Source of the DNA: Scandinavium lactucae
GTDB taxonomy: Bacteria; Pseudomonadota; Gammaproteobacteria; Enterobacterales; Enterobacteriaceae
Direction of reading: 5' to 3'
Length of the DNA: 64,000 nucleotides
NCBI RefSeq assembly: GCF_033843265.1
Contig: NZ_JAWXRD010000027.1
Span: 1 to 64,000, forward strand
The position numbers and the translations under genes were made by a program. The notes beneath the pieces were generated by a model. It ran no database searches. It worked only from the letters and a program-made list of their open reading frames with translations, and was not told the DNA's origin. Shown here piece by piece: positions 35,952 through 45,380 of the stretch. Every line of letters begins with the position of its first letter. The first letter of the stretch is position 1.

Positions 35952-38072
35952 ATGAATAACACTTTGCTTCTCAAACGCTCGTCGGTCTTTTGCGCCCTGG
36001 CGCTGGCGTTCCCCTGCTCAACCTTCGCAGAAGAAACGGTGGTCGTCACGGCCCAGCCGGTTGAATCCGCTACCGCTCCGACCAAAGGCTACACCGCTAA
36101 AACATCCACCGGTTCGACCAAAACCGATCAACCCCTGATCACCACCGCCCAATCGGTATCGGTAGTGACCCGTGAGCAGATGGAAGATCAGGGTGTGACT
36201 AACGTCAGCCAGGCGCTGAGCTACACCCCGGGGGTGTACAGCACCTTTGGCGGCTCGGCCACCCGCTTCGACGCTATTTCCCTGCGCGGCTATCACGGCG
36301 GCGACGTGGATAACATTTTCCTCGACGGGATGCGCCTGATGAGTGATGGCGGCAGTCATAACGTCATTCAGATTGACCCGTGGTTCCTCGACCGCATCGA
36401 CGTTATCAAAGGTCCCTCTTCCGCGCTATACGGCCAAAGCGTGCCGGGCGGGCTGGTGAATCTGACCTCAAAGCGTCCCCAATTTAGCTCCGAAGGTCAC
36501 GTACAGGTATTTGGCGGCACCCAGAGCACTAAAGGCGCGGCGTTCGATTATACCGATGCCATTAACGACCAGTGGGCGTACCGGGTGATTGGCATTACCC
36601 GCAATACCGATACGCAGGTGGATAATACCCGCGAAGAACGTTACGCGATCTCTCCGTCGCTGCTATGGCAGCCCGATTCTGACACCAGCCTGTTGCTGCG
36701 GGCCTATCTGCAAAAAGATCCATCCGGCGGCTACCACGGCTCGCTGCCGCTGGACGGCACCCGCTATGAGCACAACGGTCGTAAGCTGAGTAATCACACC
36801 AATGAAGGCGATCCGGGCGACGGCTATCAGCGCCGCGAGCAGATCTACAGCTACGAATTTAATCACCAGTTCGACGATGTCTGGTCGGTCTCTTCCAGCG
36901 GAAGTTATACCCATTCGAATGTGAATCTGGACCAGGTGTATCAAGTGGGCTGGATAGGCGACAGCGATATGCTGGCACGCGGCTACAGCGGTTCTGAAGG
37001 CTCGCTCGACGGCTGGTCAACCGATAACCGTATTAAGGCCGATTTCAACACCGGCGAGGTATCACACACCGTGGTGCTGGGCGGGGAATATCATCGCTTC
37101 CGCAATGACCTGTGGACCGGTGCGGGCAGCGCCAATCCGCTCAATCCGTTTACCGGGTATACCGCACAGACCGGGCATACCGTGACCTACAGCGATTATA
37201 ACAATCGTCGCTATTATCAGACCGGTATCTATTTGCAAGATGAGATGGTGTGGAACCGCTGGCATGCGGATCTCTCCACCCGTTACGACCGTATTGTTTC
37301 CCAGCAGGTGAGCGATACCTTTGGCACCTCGTCGCGCCGTTCCGATGACCATATCAGCAGCCGCGCCTCGCTGCTGTATGCCTTTGAGAATGGCCTGTCT
37401 CCGTACATGAGCTACAGCCAGGCGATCACCCCGGCGATGCTGTCCGGTCCGGACGGTACGCTGCTGAAACCGACCACCGCCGAGCAGTTCGAAGCGGGTC
37501 TGAAATTCCAGCCGCCGGGCACTGCCGACATGTACAGTATTGCGATGTATGATCTGACGCAGAAAGATGTCGCTACCCGTGACCCGAATATCGCCACCGC
37601 GACCTTCCTGCCCGCCGGGAAAGTGCATTCGCAGGGTGTGGAACTCGAAGCGCGTAACCAGCTCACGCCGCGCCTGAGCACCATCGCGGGCTATACCTGG
37701 AACCGTTTACGCTTTGCCGATACCAAAGATGGCACCGACGACAATACGCCGCAGCTGACGCCGGACCAGATGGCTTCCCTGTGGGCGCACTATAAATTTG
37801 ATTACGGTATCAGCGCGGGCGCGGGTGTGCGTTATATCGGCAAACAGTGGGCTGACGACGCGAATACCGAACGTCTGCCGTCCACCACTCTGTTTGATGC
37901 GATGATTCGCGCCGATCTCGGGGCGTGGACATCGGCGCTAAAAGGCGCGTATTTACAGGTGAATGCGAATAACCTGACTGACAGAGAGTATATTTCCGGC
38001 TGTTACGGCACCAATAACTGCTATTGGGGTGCGGAGCGTTCGGTGATTGCCACCGTCGGATATGATTTCTGA
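35952..38072 (+). CDS. TonB-dependent hydroxamate-siderophore receptor (FhuA/FoxA-like)
   Basis: 706-residue outer-membrane receptor with a signal peptide ending TFA-EE and a TonB box (EETVVVTA) directly after it. The plug domain covers residues about 45-170 (ISVV-type 'VSVVTREQMEDQGV', then 'IKGPSSALYGQSVPGGLVNLTSKRP'). The rest is the 22-strand barrel ending in terminal aromatic DF. The C-terminus 'CYGTNNCYWGAERSV' with paired cysteines resembles FhuA and FoxA, so a ferric hydroxamate (ferrichrome or ferrioxamine) is the likely ligand. The ATG at 35952 gives the signal peptide; the frame opens 23 codons earlier. No transporter or siderophore-synthesis genes adjoin it, so it should use the Fhu uptake system. 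Confidence 0.9.
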   Translation: MNNTLLLKRSSVFCALALAFPCSTFAEETVVVTAQPVESATAPTKGYTAKTSTGSTKTDQPLITTAQSVSVVTREQMEDQGVTNVSQALSYTPGVYSTFGGSATRFDAISLRGYHGGDVDNIFLDGMRLMSDGGSHNVIQIDPWFLDRIDVIKGPSSALYGQSVPGGLVNLTSKRPQFSSEGHVQVFGGTQSTKGAAFDYTDAINDQWAYRVIGITRNTDTQVDNTREERYAISPSLLWQPDSDTSLLLRAYLQKDPSGGYHGSLPLDGTRYEHNGRKLSNHTNEGDPGDGYQRREQIYSYEFNHQFDDVWSVSSSGSYTHSNVNLDQVYQVGWIGDSDMLARGYSGSEGSLDGWSTDNRIKADFNTGEVSHTVVLGGEYHRFRNDLWTGAGSANPLNPFTGYTAQTGHTVTYSDYNNRRYYQTGIYLQDEMVWNRWHADLSTRYDRIVSQQVSDTFGTSSRRSDDHISSRASLLYAFENGLSPYMSYSQAITPAMLSGPDGTLLKPTTAEQFEAGLKFQPPGTADMYSIAMYDLTQKDVATRDPNIATATFLPAGKVHSQGVELEARNQLTPRLSTIAGYTWNRLRFADTKDGTDDNTPQLTPDQMASLWAHYKFDYGISAGAGVRYIGKQWADDANTERLPSTTLFDAMIRADLGAWTSALKGAYLQVNANNLTDREYISGCYGTNNCYWGAERSVIATVGYDF

Positions 38073-38087
38073 GGATAAATAAGAAAA

Positions 38088-38161
38088 TTGCCCGGTGGCG
38101 CTACGCTTGCCGGGCCTACCGTGTAATCCGTAGGTCCGGCAAGTCTGTGCCGCCGGGCAAC
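38088..38161. repeat. REP/BIME element between the receptor gene and ymgE
   Basis: Two inverted copies of a REP-type sequence (TTGCCCGGTGGCGCTACGC.. and the reverse CCGCCGGGCAA), separated by a short spacer. It occupies the gap between two convergent genes, the normal location for BIMEs in enterobacteria. Confidence 0.85.
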
Positions 38162-38165
38162 TGTA

Positions 38166-38420
38166 TTATGCGTTGCGACGCAGCAATCGGAACACCAGCA
38201 GCACCACAACGGCACCTACAACGGCGACCAGGAAGCTGTGCAGGTTAAAGCCGGACACGTCCCCAATACCAAACATGGTTGCCAGCCACCCCCCCACTAC
38301 AGCACCGACAATCCCCAGGATACAGGTGAGGATAAAGCCGCCGCCATCACGTCCTGGCATCAGCAGTTTGGCAATAACACCCGCAATCAGTCCGAATATA
38401 ATCCAGGTCAGAATACCCAT
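38166..38420 (-). CDS. ymgE: GlsB/YeaQ/YmgE family membrane protein
   Basis: 84-residue inner-membrane protein, same length as E. coli YmgE (transglycosylase-associated protein family, although an enzymatic role is unproven). It starts MGILTWIIFGLIAGVIAKLL, has three hydrophobic segments with glycine motifs (GRDGGG, GAVVGGWLA), and a basic end (RLLRRNA). GGAGGG precedes the ATG. The family is commonly stress-induced. The frame opens 11 codons upstream without support. Confidence 0.93.
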   Translation of the reverse strand: MGILTWIIFGLIAGVIAKLLMPGRDGGGFILTCILGIVGAVVGGWLATMFGIGDVSGFNLHSFLVAVVGAVVVLLVFRLLRRNA

Positions 38421-38567
38421 TTTAACCCTCCTCCAAATAAACAAATTAACCACAATAAAAACAGGATTATTGTAAGCCCCGCGTCTCTTAAGTATAGGTA
38501 AACATTCCTGAAAAGTTGGTCAACGGGGGAAAATATTTATTAGAAATAAATTTTTCACCCGTTTGTA

Positions 38568-38594
38568 TTAAGTTCTGTAGGGCGCTGCCGATAG
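38568..38594 (+). promoter_or_regulatory. FliA (sigma-28) promoter of ycgR
   Basis: TTAAGTTC-N11-GCCGATAG compared with the class III flagellar consensus TAAAGTTT-N11-GCCGATAA: 6 of 8 and 7 of 8 matches with exact spacing. It ends 36 bases before the ycgR GTG, so ycgR should be expressed with late flagellar genes, as in E. coli. Confidence 0.85.
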
Positions 38595-38630
38595 TTGATC
38601 GAATCTCTGTCAAATAAGGAGCTACCGGGC

Positions 38631-39362
38631 GTGAGTCATTACAATGAGCAATTCCTGAAACAAAATCCGCTGGCAGTGTTAAACGTTCTTCGCGATCTGC
38701 ACCGCGATCGTATCCCGTTGCGTGTTTGCTGGGGAACATCGCAATTTATTAGCCGCATTCTCGACATCTCTCCTCAGGCGTTGATCATCGACTATGGTAG
38801 CCAGGAGTATGAGAACCGCGCGGTTCAGCGTGCTGAAAATATCACTCTTTCTGCCGAAACCCAGGGAGCCAAAATAGAATTTACCGTACCGAAGGTGAAT
38901 CATGGTCAGTTCCTCGATTTGCCCGCCTTCACCCTGCCTATCCCTTCGTCGCTGTGGTTTATTCAGCGCCGTGAGTTTTTCCGCATCTCCGCCCCGCTGC
39001 ACCCGATCTATTACTGCCGGGCAAAACTGGCTGATAAAAGTGAAATTCGTTTTCGTCTGTGTGACCTGTCGCTTGGCGGAATGGGGGGGCTGATGGAGTC
39101 TGCGCCACCGGCTATTCTGAAAGCCGGGGTGATGTTCTCACAGTTGGAACTCGATATGGGGGAATGGGGAAAATTCCACTTCGACGCGCAGCTGCTTTCG
39201 CTCAGCGAACACAAGGTGGTGGACAGCAAGAATGAGACAATTAGCACCCCGCGCCTGAGCTTTCGTTTTCTCAACGTCAGCCCGGCAATGGAGCGCACGC
39301 TCCAGCGGATTATTTTCTCGCTGGAGCGTGAGGCGCGTGAGCGCGCAAACAAAGTGCGTTAG
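38631..39362 (+). CDS. ycgR: cyclic-di-GMP-responsive flagellar brake YcgR
   Basis: 243-residue protein with an N-terminal YcgR domain and a C-terminal PilZ domain. The c-di-GMP contacts are visible: QRREFFRI (the RxxxR motif, residues about 115-122) and DLSLGGMGG (the DxSxxG motif). When loaded with c-di-GMP it binds the flagellar motor and slows swimming. The start is GTG at 38631, aligned with E. coli YcgR (MSHY..) and preceded by AAGGAG; an ATG at 38595 is in frame but lies at the likely transcription start. Confidence 0.95.
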   Translation: MSHYNEQFLKQNPLAVLNVLRDLHRDRIPLRVCWGTSQFISRILDISPQALIIDYGSQEYENRAVQRAENITLSAETQGAKIEFTVPKVNHGQFLDLPAFTLPIPSSLWFIQRREFFRISAPLHPIYYCRAKLADKSEIRFRLCDLSLGGMGGLMESAPPAILKAGVMFSQLELDMGEWGKFHFDAQLLSLSEHKVVDSKNETISTPRLSFRFLNVSPAMERTLQRIIFSLEREARERANKVR

Positions 39363-39983
39363 TTAGTCGATAGCGTCCATCGCTTTCTGCACCTTCCAGA
39401 TATAGCGCGGAGCCTGTGGCGATGGGTGGTTTTTGACGATGTGGTCGAAGAATTCCTCTTTATCCATATCGTTTATCTCCTCTATCGCTTTTTTGCGATC
39501 GGAGGAGAAGGTACGCAGCAGCGCACCCGCGCCGTTGACGTAAGAGGTGACCAGCGCATACTGCATCACTTCCGGATCTTTAATCCCCGCCAGCACGCCG
39601 TGCTCAAGGATGCTGAAGTAGGCGGTGCCCATCGAGATGTTACGTTCCGGGTTTTTCAGCTCGCTGACTGACGGATCGCCCTTCCAGCCCATATAGCGGT
39701 ACACTTCCCGCCCGGCGGTGGACGGTTTAAGCTGCATCAGGCCCACCGCCCCCGATTTACTGACCACGTTAGGATTCCCCCCCGATTCCACCGCGATAAT
39801 GGCGGTGATGAATTTAGGATCAAGCCCCCAGGCTGCCCCGGCCTTCTGGCTGATGGGCATCCATTGCATCGCACGCTGCACCGGCACCGTCGGGTTATAA
39901 GGTGGATTACGGTAATCGTATTTCGGTTTTGAACTGCATCCGGCAAGCAAGACAACTAAAACAACAAACCATCTCAATTTCAC
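39363..39983 (-). CDS. emtA: endo-type lytic transglycosylase EmtA (MltE)
   Basis: 206-residue outer-membrane lipoprotein that cleaves peptidoglycan glycan strands endolytically. The lipobox LLAGC puts the lipidated cysteine at residue 16. The SLT-type fold shows the catalytic Glu in AVESGGNP (residue 66), then GAVGLMQLKPSTAG. The start is a GTG preceded by GGAAAG, giving 206 residues against 203 in E. coli; the frame is open 40 codons further upstream, overlapping ldcA. It is divergent from ldcA. Confidence 0.94.
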   Translation of the reverse strand: MKLRWFVVLVVLLAGCSSKPKYDYRNPPYNPTVPVQRAMQWMPISQKAGAAWGLDPKFITAIIAVESGGNPNVVSKSGAVGLMQLKPSTAGREVYRYMGWKGDPSVSELKNPERNISMGTAYFSILEHGVLAGIKDPEVMQYALVTSYVNGAGALLRTFSSDRKKAIEEINDMDKEEFFDHIVKNHPSPQAPRYIWKVQKAMDAID

Positions 39984-40075
39984 GCTTCTTTCCTTTTCAC
40001 TGAAGTGTGCGGCGCTAATGACAACGCGATGTTCAGGCGGCATGATAACCGTTTCATTCTCAGCAAGGAATTGCC

Positions 40076-40987
40076 ATGAATCTGTTTCATCTGATTGCGC
40101 CATCGGGCTATTGCATTAACCAACAGGCCGCCATCCGCGGGATTGAGCGCCTGACAGCGGCCGGACACCCGATTAACAATCAGTCGATTCTCACGCGTCG
40201 CCAGCAGCGTTTTGCCGGTAATGAAGCCGAGCGTGCAGGCGACATCAACGCGTTGGCACAGCTCGCGGGCAGTAATACGGTTGTGATGCCGGTCCGCGGT
40301 GGTTACGGGGCCAGTCGTTTGCTCGACATGATTGACTGGCAGGCGTTAGCTACCCGCCAGCGTCATGATCCGCTACTCATTTGCGGCCATAGCGATTTCA
40401 CCGCCATTCAGATGGCGCTGCTGTGCAAAGGGGTGATCACCTTCAGCGGCCCGATGCTGGCGGGAAATTTCGGTGCCGATAACCTGAACGAATTTACCCT
40501 CGAACATTTCTGGCGCGCGCTGCGTAACCCGGCGTTCACCGTCGAATGGCAAGGCAACGGCCCTGCCTGTGACGTGAAAGGCACGCTGTGGGGCGGCAAT
40601 CTGGCCATGCTAACCTCCCTTGTCGGCACGCCGTGGCTGCCGGAAATCGACAACGGCATTCTGGTGCTGGAAGACATCAACGAACACCCGTTCCGGGTGG
40701 AGCGTATGCTGCTGCAACTGTTCCATGCCGGGATTCTCGGGCGTCAGCAGGCGATTGTGCTCGGCAGCTTCAGCGGCGCGGAGCCGAATGATTACGACGC
40801 GGGTTACGATTTACCGGAAATGATGGCTTATCTCCAGTCGCGATTACGAATTCCGGTCATCAGTGGGCTCGACTTTGGTCACGAACAACGCACGGTTACG
40901 CTGCCGCTTGGCGCGCAGGCCCGTCTGGTTCACGGTGAAAAAGCCACAACCTTGTCGATTTCCGGTCATCCCACCCTCATTGAATAA
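40076..40987 (+). CDS. ldcA: murein tetrapeptide LD-carboxypeptidase LdcA
   Basis: 303-residue cytoplasmic S66-family peptidase that removes the terminal D-Ala from the L-Lys/mDAP-D-Ala bond of recycled muropeptides. The nucleophile is Ser106 in ICGHSDFTA; the catalytic Glu lies in LEDINEHPFRVERM and the His in GLDFGHEQ. AAGGAATTGCC precedes the ATG. Length and sequence match E. coli LdcA (304). Loss of this enzyme in E. coli causes stationary-phase lysis. Confidence 0.96.
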   Translation: MNLFHLIAPSGYCINQQAAIRGIERLTAAGHPINNQSILTRRQQRFAGNEAERAGDINALAQLAGSNTVVMPVRGGYGASRLLDMIDWQALATRQRHDPLLICGHSDFTAIQMALLCKGVITFSGPMLAGNFGADNLNEFTLEHFWRALRNPAFTVEWQGNGPACDVKGTLWGGNLAMLTSLVGTPWLPEIDNGILVLEDINEHPFRVERMLLQLFHAGILGRQQAIVLGSFSGAEPNDYDAGYDLPEMMAYLQSRLRIPVISGLDFGHEQRTVTLPLGAQARLVHGEKATTLSISGHPTLIE

Positions 40988-41082
40988 AAAATGCATTCAT
41001 AGCTCTGATAAATCCATCGTTTCACGGACTTCTATGGTAACGTTTTAGACTCTATTCACGCGATTAAGGGAGTACGTGAACG

Positions 41083-42816
41083 TTGGATGCCGGGGCAATA
41101 ATTAGTCTGTTTATTCTGGGTTCGGTGCTGGTCACCTGCAGCATTTTATTAAGTTCTTTTTCTTCCCGACTCGGTATTCCGATTCTGGTCATCTTCCTCG
41201 CCATCGGTATGCTGGCAGGCGTCGACGGCATTGGCGGCATTCCGTTTGATAATTACCCCTTCACCTTCATGATCAGTAACCTCGCGCTGGCGGTTATTCT
41301 GCTGGATGGCGGGATGCGTACCCAGGCGAGTTCGTTTCGCGTCGCCCTGGGGCCTGCGCTATCGCTGGCGACCGTCGGGGTGCTGGTCACCTCCGGATTA
41401 ACCGGAATGATGGCGGCCTGGCTGTTCCACCTCGATTTAATTGAAGGCCTGCTGATTGGCGCAATTGTCGGTTCCACCGATGCGGCAGCGGTGTTCTCGC
41501 TGCTTGGCGGCAAAGGCCTGAACGAACGTGTAGGCTCGACGCTGGAGATTGAATCCGGCAGTAACGATCCGATGGCGGTGTTTCTTACCATCACCCTGAT
41601 TGAGATGATCCAGCAGCACGAGACCGGACTGAACTGGATGTTCGCAGTGCATATCGTTCAGCAATTTGGCCTTGGGATCCTGATTGGCCTCGGCGGCGGC
41701 TATTTGCTGCTGCAAATGATCAACCGTATTTCGCTCCCGGCCGGGCTCTATCCGCTGCTGGCACTGAGCGGCGGGATTATGATTTTCGCCGTCACCACTT
41801 CGCTCGACGGCAGTGGCATTCTGGCGGTGTATCTGTGCGGCTTTTTGCTCGGCAACCGCCCTATTCGCAACCGTTATGCCATTTTGCAGAACTTTGATGG
41901 CCTGGCCTGGCTGGCACAAATCGGCATGTTCCTCGTGCTTGGTCTGCTGGTGACCCCGTCAGATTTGCTGCCGATCGCCATTCCGGCGCTGCTGCTGTCA
42001 GCCGGGATGATTTTCTTTGCTCGTCCGCTGTCGGTATTTATCGGGCTGCTGCCGTTCCGTGGCTTTAACCTGCGTGAGCGGGTGTTTATCAGCTGGGTCG
42101 GGTTGCGCGGCGCGGTGCCAATTATCCTCGCGGTGTTCCCAATGATGGCAGGTCTGGAAAATGCCCGGCTGTTCTTCAACGTCGCCTTCTTCGTGGTGCT
42201 GGTATCACTGCTGTTGCAGGGCACTTCGCTCTCCTGGGCGGCGAAAAAGGCCAAAGTGGTGGTGCCGCCGGTCGGCTGGCCGGTGTCCCGAGTTGGGCTG
42301 GATATTCACCCTGAGAATCCGTGGGAGCAATTTGTGTATCAGCTGAGCGCCGATAAATGGTGCGTCGGCGCGGCGCTGCGTGATTTACATCTGCCGCGCG
42401 ATACCCGCATTGCGGCACTGTTCCGCGATAACGTGCTGCTGCATCCGACCGGCAGTACCCGCCTGCACGAGGGCGATGTGCTGTGTGTGATTGGTCGCGA
42501 GCGGGATTTGCCTGCCCTTGGCAAGTTGTTCAGCCAGTCACCGCCGGTGGCGCTGGATCAGCGCTTCTTTGGTGACTTTATTCTGGACGCCAATGCGAAA
42601 TTTGCCGATGTGGCGCTGATTTACGGTCTCGACGGCGGGGAAGAGTTTCGTGATAACCAGCAGTCGTTGGGCGAAATCGTGCAGCATCTTTTAGGTGCCG
42701 CTCCGGTGGTCGGTGACCAGGTGGAATTCGCCGGGATGATCTGGACTGTGGCTGAGAAAGAAGACAACTCGGTGCAGAAAGTGGGTGTCCGGGTCGCTGA
42801 AGAGGACGTGGAATAA
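41083..42816 (+). CDS. cvrA: K+/H+ antiporter CvrA (NhaP2)
   Basis: 577-residue inner-membrane antiporter of the CPA1 family. About 12 transmembrane helices occupy residues 1-395 with the family motif 'ESGSNDPMAVFLTI'. A cytoplasmic RCK/TrkA-C domain follows (residues 400-490), then a CorC-HlyC-like C-terminal domain. Start is TTG preceded by AAGGGAGT; no in-frame ATG fits. It exports K+ in exchange for H+ and supports volume control at low osmolarity. Nearly identical in length to E. coli CvrA. Confidence 0.95.
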   Translation: MDAGAIISLFILGSVLVTCSILLSSFSSRLGIPILVIFLAIGMLAGVDGIGGIPFDNYPFTFMISNLALAVILLDGGMRTQASSFRVALGPALSLATVGVLVTSGLTGMMAAWLFHLDLIEGLLIGAIVGSTDAAAVFSLLGGKGLNERVGSTLEIESGSNDPMAVFLTITLIEMIQQHETGLNWMFAVHIVQQFGLGILIGLGGGYLLLQMINRISLPAGLYPLLALSGGIMIFAVTTSLDGSGILAVYLCGFLLGNRPIRNRYAILQNFDGLAWLAQIGMFLVLGLLVTPSDLLPIAIPALLLSAGMIFFARPLSVFIGLLPFRGFNLRERVFISWVGLRGAVPIILAVFPMMAGLENARLFFNVAFFVVLVSLLLQGTSLSWAAKKAKVVVPPVGWPVSRVGLDIHPENPWEQFVYQLSADKWCVGAALRDLHLPRDTRIAALFRDNVLLHPTGSTRLHEGDVLCVIGRERDLPALGKLFSQSPPVALDQRFFGDFILDANAKFADVALIYGLDGGEEFRDNQQSLGEIVQHLLGAAPVVGDQVEFAGMIWTVAEKEDNSVQKVGVRVAEEDVE

Positions 42817-42836
42817 CGTCGGTTTAGCGGGGTCTG

Positions 42837-42912
42837 TTGCCCGGTGGCGTTACGCTTCCCGGGCCTACCGCCCAGGGGTTTTTTAGGCCTGACAAGCTTG
42901 CGCCACCCGGCA
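42837..42912. repeat. REP/BIME element between cvrA and dadX
   Basis: A pair of inverted REP-like sequences (TTGCCCGGTGGCGTTACGC.. and GCGCCACCCGGCA) between convergent genes. It shares its first arm with the element at 38088, and ends two bases before the dadX stop codon. Confidence 0.85.
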
Positions 42913-42914
42913 GG

Positions 42915-43985
42915 TTACACTGTCACAACAGGCACGCGAAGTGCCAGAGCGCACATCAATTCATAACCGACCGTGCCGCAACGGCTGGCGACATCATCAA
43001 TTTTAATCTCTTTGCCCCACAGTTCGACCGGGGTGCCGATCCCGGCCTGCGGGCAAGGCGTTAAATCCACCGCCAGCATATCCATCGACACGCGCCCTAT
43101 CGCGCCGGTCCGGATACCGTCCACCAGCACTGGCGTGCCGTCTGGCGCGTTGCGCGGGTAACCGTCCGCATAGCCACAGGCCACAATACCCATCCGTTGT
43201 TCCTGCTGGGCTTTGTACAACCGCCCGTAGCCCACGGTATCGCCAGGCTTGAGATTCTGCACGGCGATTATTTCACTGCTGAGCGTCATCACCGGTTTCA
43301 GGCCGCTGTTGGCGATATCCTGCCATTTGCCGGAAGGCGATGCGCCATAAAGCACAATGCCTGGCCGCACCCAGTCGAAGTGCGCTTCAGGGTGCCACAG
43401 CGTGGCAGCTGAGTTAGACAGCGAGCGCGGGCAGTCGAGCCCTTCCGCCGCCTGCTCGATTTTCGCCATGGGCTCGGCTATTCCGTCAGGGTTTTCCGCA
43501 TCGGCAAAGTGCGACATCAGGGTCATGTCGCTGACGTTTTTCATGGCGCGAAGCTGTTGCCAGACGGTGTGGATTTTGTCCGGGGTAAAACCGAGGCGGT
43601 TCATGCCGCTGTTCACTTTGACGTAGACGTCCAGCGGCGCATTCAGTTTCGCATTTTGCAGCGCTTTTAGCTGCCAGTTGCTGTGGACGCTGGTGGTGAG
43701 ACGATACTGGTCATACAACGGTAAATCGTCGGCGTGGAAAAAACCTTCCAGCATCAGAATGGGTCCTTTCCAGCCGCGTTCGCGCAGCAGGATGGCCTCT
43801 TCCAGGTTTAATAGCGCGAAACCGTCGGTGTCGTTCAGCGCGCTCCAGATACGGTCAATACCGTGACCGTAGGCGTTGGCTTTCACCACCGACCAGACGC
43901 GAGAATCCGGGGCCGCAGAGCGCACTACCGTAAGATTCTGCCGCAGCGCCTGCAAATCGAGGCTGGCTACAACGGGACGGGACAT
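42915..43985 (-). CDS. dadX: catabolic alanine racemase DadX
   Basis: 356-residue PLP-dependent racemase converting L-alanine to D-alanine, the substrate of DadA. The PLP lysine lies in VVKANAYGHG (residue 35). The second catalytic residue, a tyrosine, is in the C-terminal domain, where VSMDMLAVDL is conserved. It is co-transcribed with dadA, 9 bases downstream of it. Same length as E. coli DadX (356). Confidence 0.96.
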   Translation of the reverse strand: MSRPVVASLDLQALRQNLTVVRSAAPDSRVWSVVKANAYGHGIDRIWSALNDTDGFALLNLEEAILLRERGWKGPILMLEGFFHADDLPLYDQYRLTTSVHSNWQLKALQNAKLNAPLDVYVKVNSGMNRLGFTPDKIHTVWQQLRAMKNVSDMTLMSHFADAENPDGIAEPMAKIEQAAEGLDCPRSLSNSAATLWHPEAHFDWVRPGIVLYGASPSGKWQDIANSGLKPVMTLSSEIIAVQNLKPGDTVGYGRLYKAQQEQRMGIVACGYADGYPRNAPDGTPVLVDGIRTGAIGRVSMDMLAVDLTPCPQAGIGTPVELWGKEIKIDDVASRCGTVGYELMCALALRVPVVTV

Positions 43986-43994
43986 AACAGCTCC

Positions 43995-45293
43995 TTAGTT
44001 GTGTACGCCATGCAAATTTTGCGGGCGCGAAGGCGTATAGCCTGACTGATAGCGGGCCACACCTAAATCCTCATACGGAATGGCTGGCGTGCGGCCCGAA
44101 AGCAAATCGCTCAGCAGCTGTCCGGAGCCGCAGGCCATGGTCCAGCCCAGCGTGCCGTGTCCGGTATTCAGCCACAGATTTTTGTACGGCGTGCGCCCGA
44201 CAATCGGTGTGCCGTCCGGTGTCATCGGACGCAGACCGGTCCAGAACGTCGCCTGCTCAACATGACCGCCGCGCGGGAACAGATCCCGCACTACCATCTC
44301 CAGCGTTTCGCGACGGGCGCGCAGCAGCTCGGTATTGAAGCCAACGATCTCCGCCATGCCACCGACGCGGATACGGTCGTCGAAACGGGTGATCGCAATT
44401 TTATAAGTTTCATCAAGGATAGTCGAAACCGGAGCACCGTTATCCTCTTTAACCGGGATCGTCAGCGAATAGCCTTTCAACGGATACACCGGAATATCGA
44501 CCATCCCTTTCAGCATTGAGGTGGAATAAGAACCAAACGCCATCACGTAGGCATCGGCTTTAATCACTTCCTCGCCGCACTTCACGCCGTAAATCTTTTC
44601 ACCTTCACTGAGCAGCTTGTCGACTGGGGTGTTGTAGCGGAACACCACCCCTGCCTCTTCGGCCATTTTCGCCAGACGCTGGGTGAACAGCTGACAGTCG
44701 CCGGTTTCGTCATTCGGTAAGCGCAAGCCGCCGGTAAGTTTGTGCGCTACTTCGACAAGCGCTGGCTCAACCTCTGCCAGACGGCTGGCTTCCAGCAGTT
44801 GATACGGCACGCCTGCATCCTGCAACACCGCGATGTCACGGGTGGCATTTTCAAACTGCTGTTCAGTGCGGAACAGCTGCAATGTACCGCCCTGGCGGCC
44901 TTCGTATTCGATGCCGGTGCTGTCACGAAGCGCTTTCAGGCAGTCGCGGCTGTACTCCGCCAGACGTACCATGCGGCCTTTGTTTTCCATGTAGTGGCGG
45001 GTGTCGCAGTTGCGCAGCATCTGCCACATCCATTTCAACTGGAACTGGGTGCCATCGAGGCTTATCGCCAGCGGCGCATGGCGCTGGAACATCCATTTAA
45101 TGGCCTTGAGCGGCACACCCGGTGCGGCCCACGGCGCGGCATAGCCGGGAGAAATCTGTCCGGCATTGGCGGCACTGGTTTCCAGCGCCGGGCCGGGCTC
45201 CCGGTCGATGACCGTGACATCGTGTCCTGCCTGACGTAAATACCAGGCGCTGGTCACGCCCACAACCCCACTTCCGAGGATAACCACTCGCAT
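43995..45293 (-). CDS. dadA: D-amino acid dehydrogenase DadA
   Basis: 432-residue FAD-dependent, membrane-associated dehydrogenase that oxidises D-alanine to pyruvate and ammonia, passing electrons to the respiratory chain. The N-terminus MRVVILGSGVVGVTSAWYL is the dinucleotide-binding fold. The conserved C-terminal segment 'LWLNTGHGTLGWTMACGSG' is typical. The start at 45293 gives the E. coli length exactly. First gene of dadAX; the upstream region carries CRP and Lrp sites. Confidence 0.97.
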   Translation of the reverse strand: MRVVILGSGVVGVTSAWYLRQAGHDVTVIDREPGPALETSAANAGQISPGYAAPWAAPGVPLKAIKWMFQRHAPLAISLDGTQFQLKWMWQMLRNCDTRHYMENKGRMVRLAEYSRDCLKALRDSTGIEYEGRQGGTLQLFRTEQQFENATRDIAVLQDAGVPYQLLEASRLAEVEPALVEVAHKLTGGLRLPNDETGDCQLFTQRLAKMAEEAGVVFRYNTPVDKLLSEGEKIYGVKCGEEVIKADAYVMAFGSYSTSMLKGMVDIPVYPLKGYSLTIPVKEDNGAPVSTILDETYKIAITRFDDRIRVGGMAEIVGFNTELLRARRETLEMVVRDLFPRGGHVEQATFWTGLRPMTPDGTPIVGRTPYKNLWLNTGHGTLGWTMACGSGQLLSDLLSGRTPAIPYEDLGVARYQSGYTPSRPQNLHGVHN

Positions 45294-45380
45294 AGCGACT
45301 CCAGATCGGTAAAAGAACAATCTTCTGATTACATATTGATAACCTAGCTGAAAATATTATTCAACATAGGCTTTTTTTAT

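Noticed and set aside
42837..42912. CRISPR-like or mobile repeat at cvrA-dadX and at 38088
   Set aside because: Only two inverted REP-type units are present at each site, with no regular spacers and no transposase. They are ordinary BIMEs.
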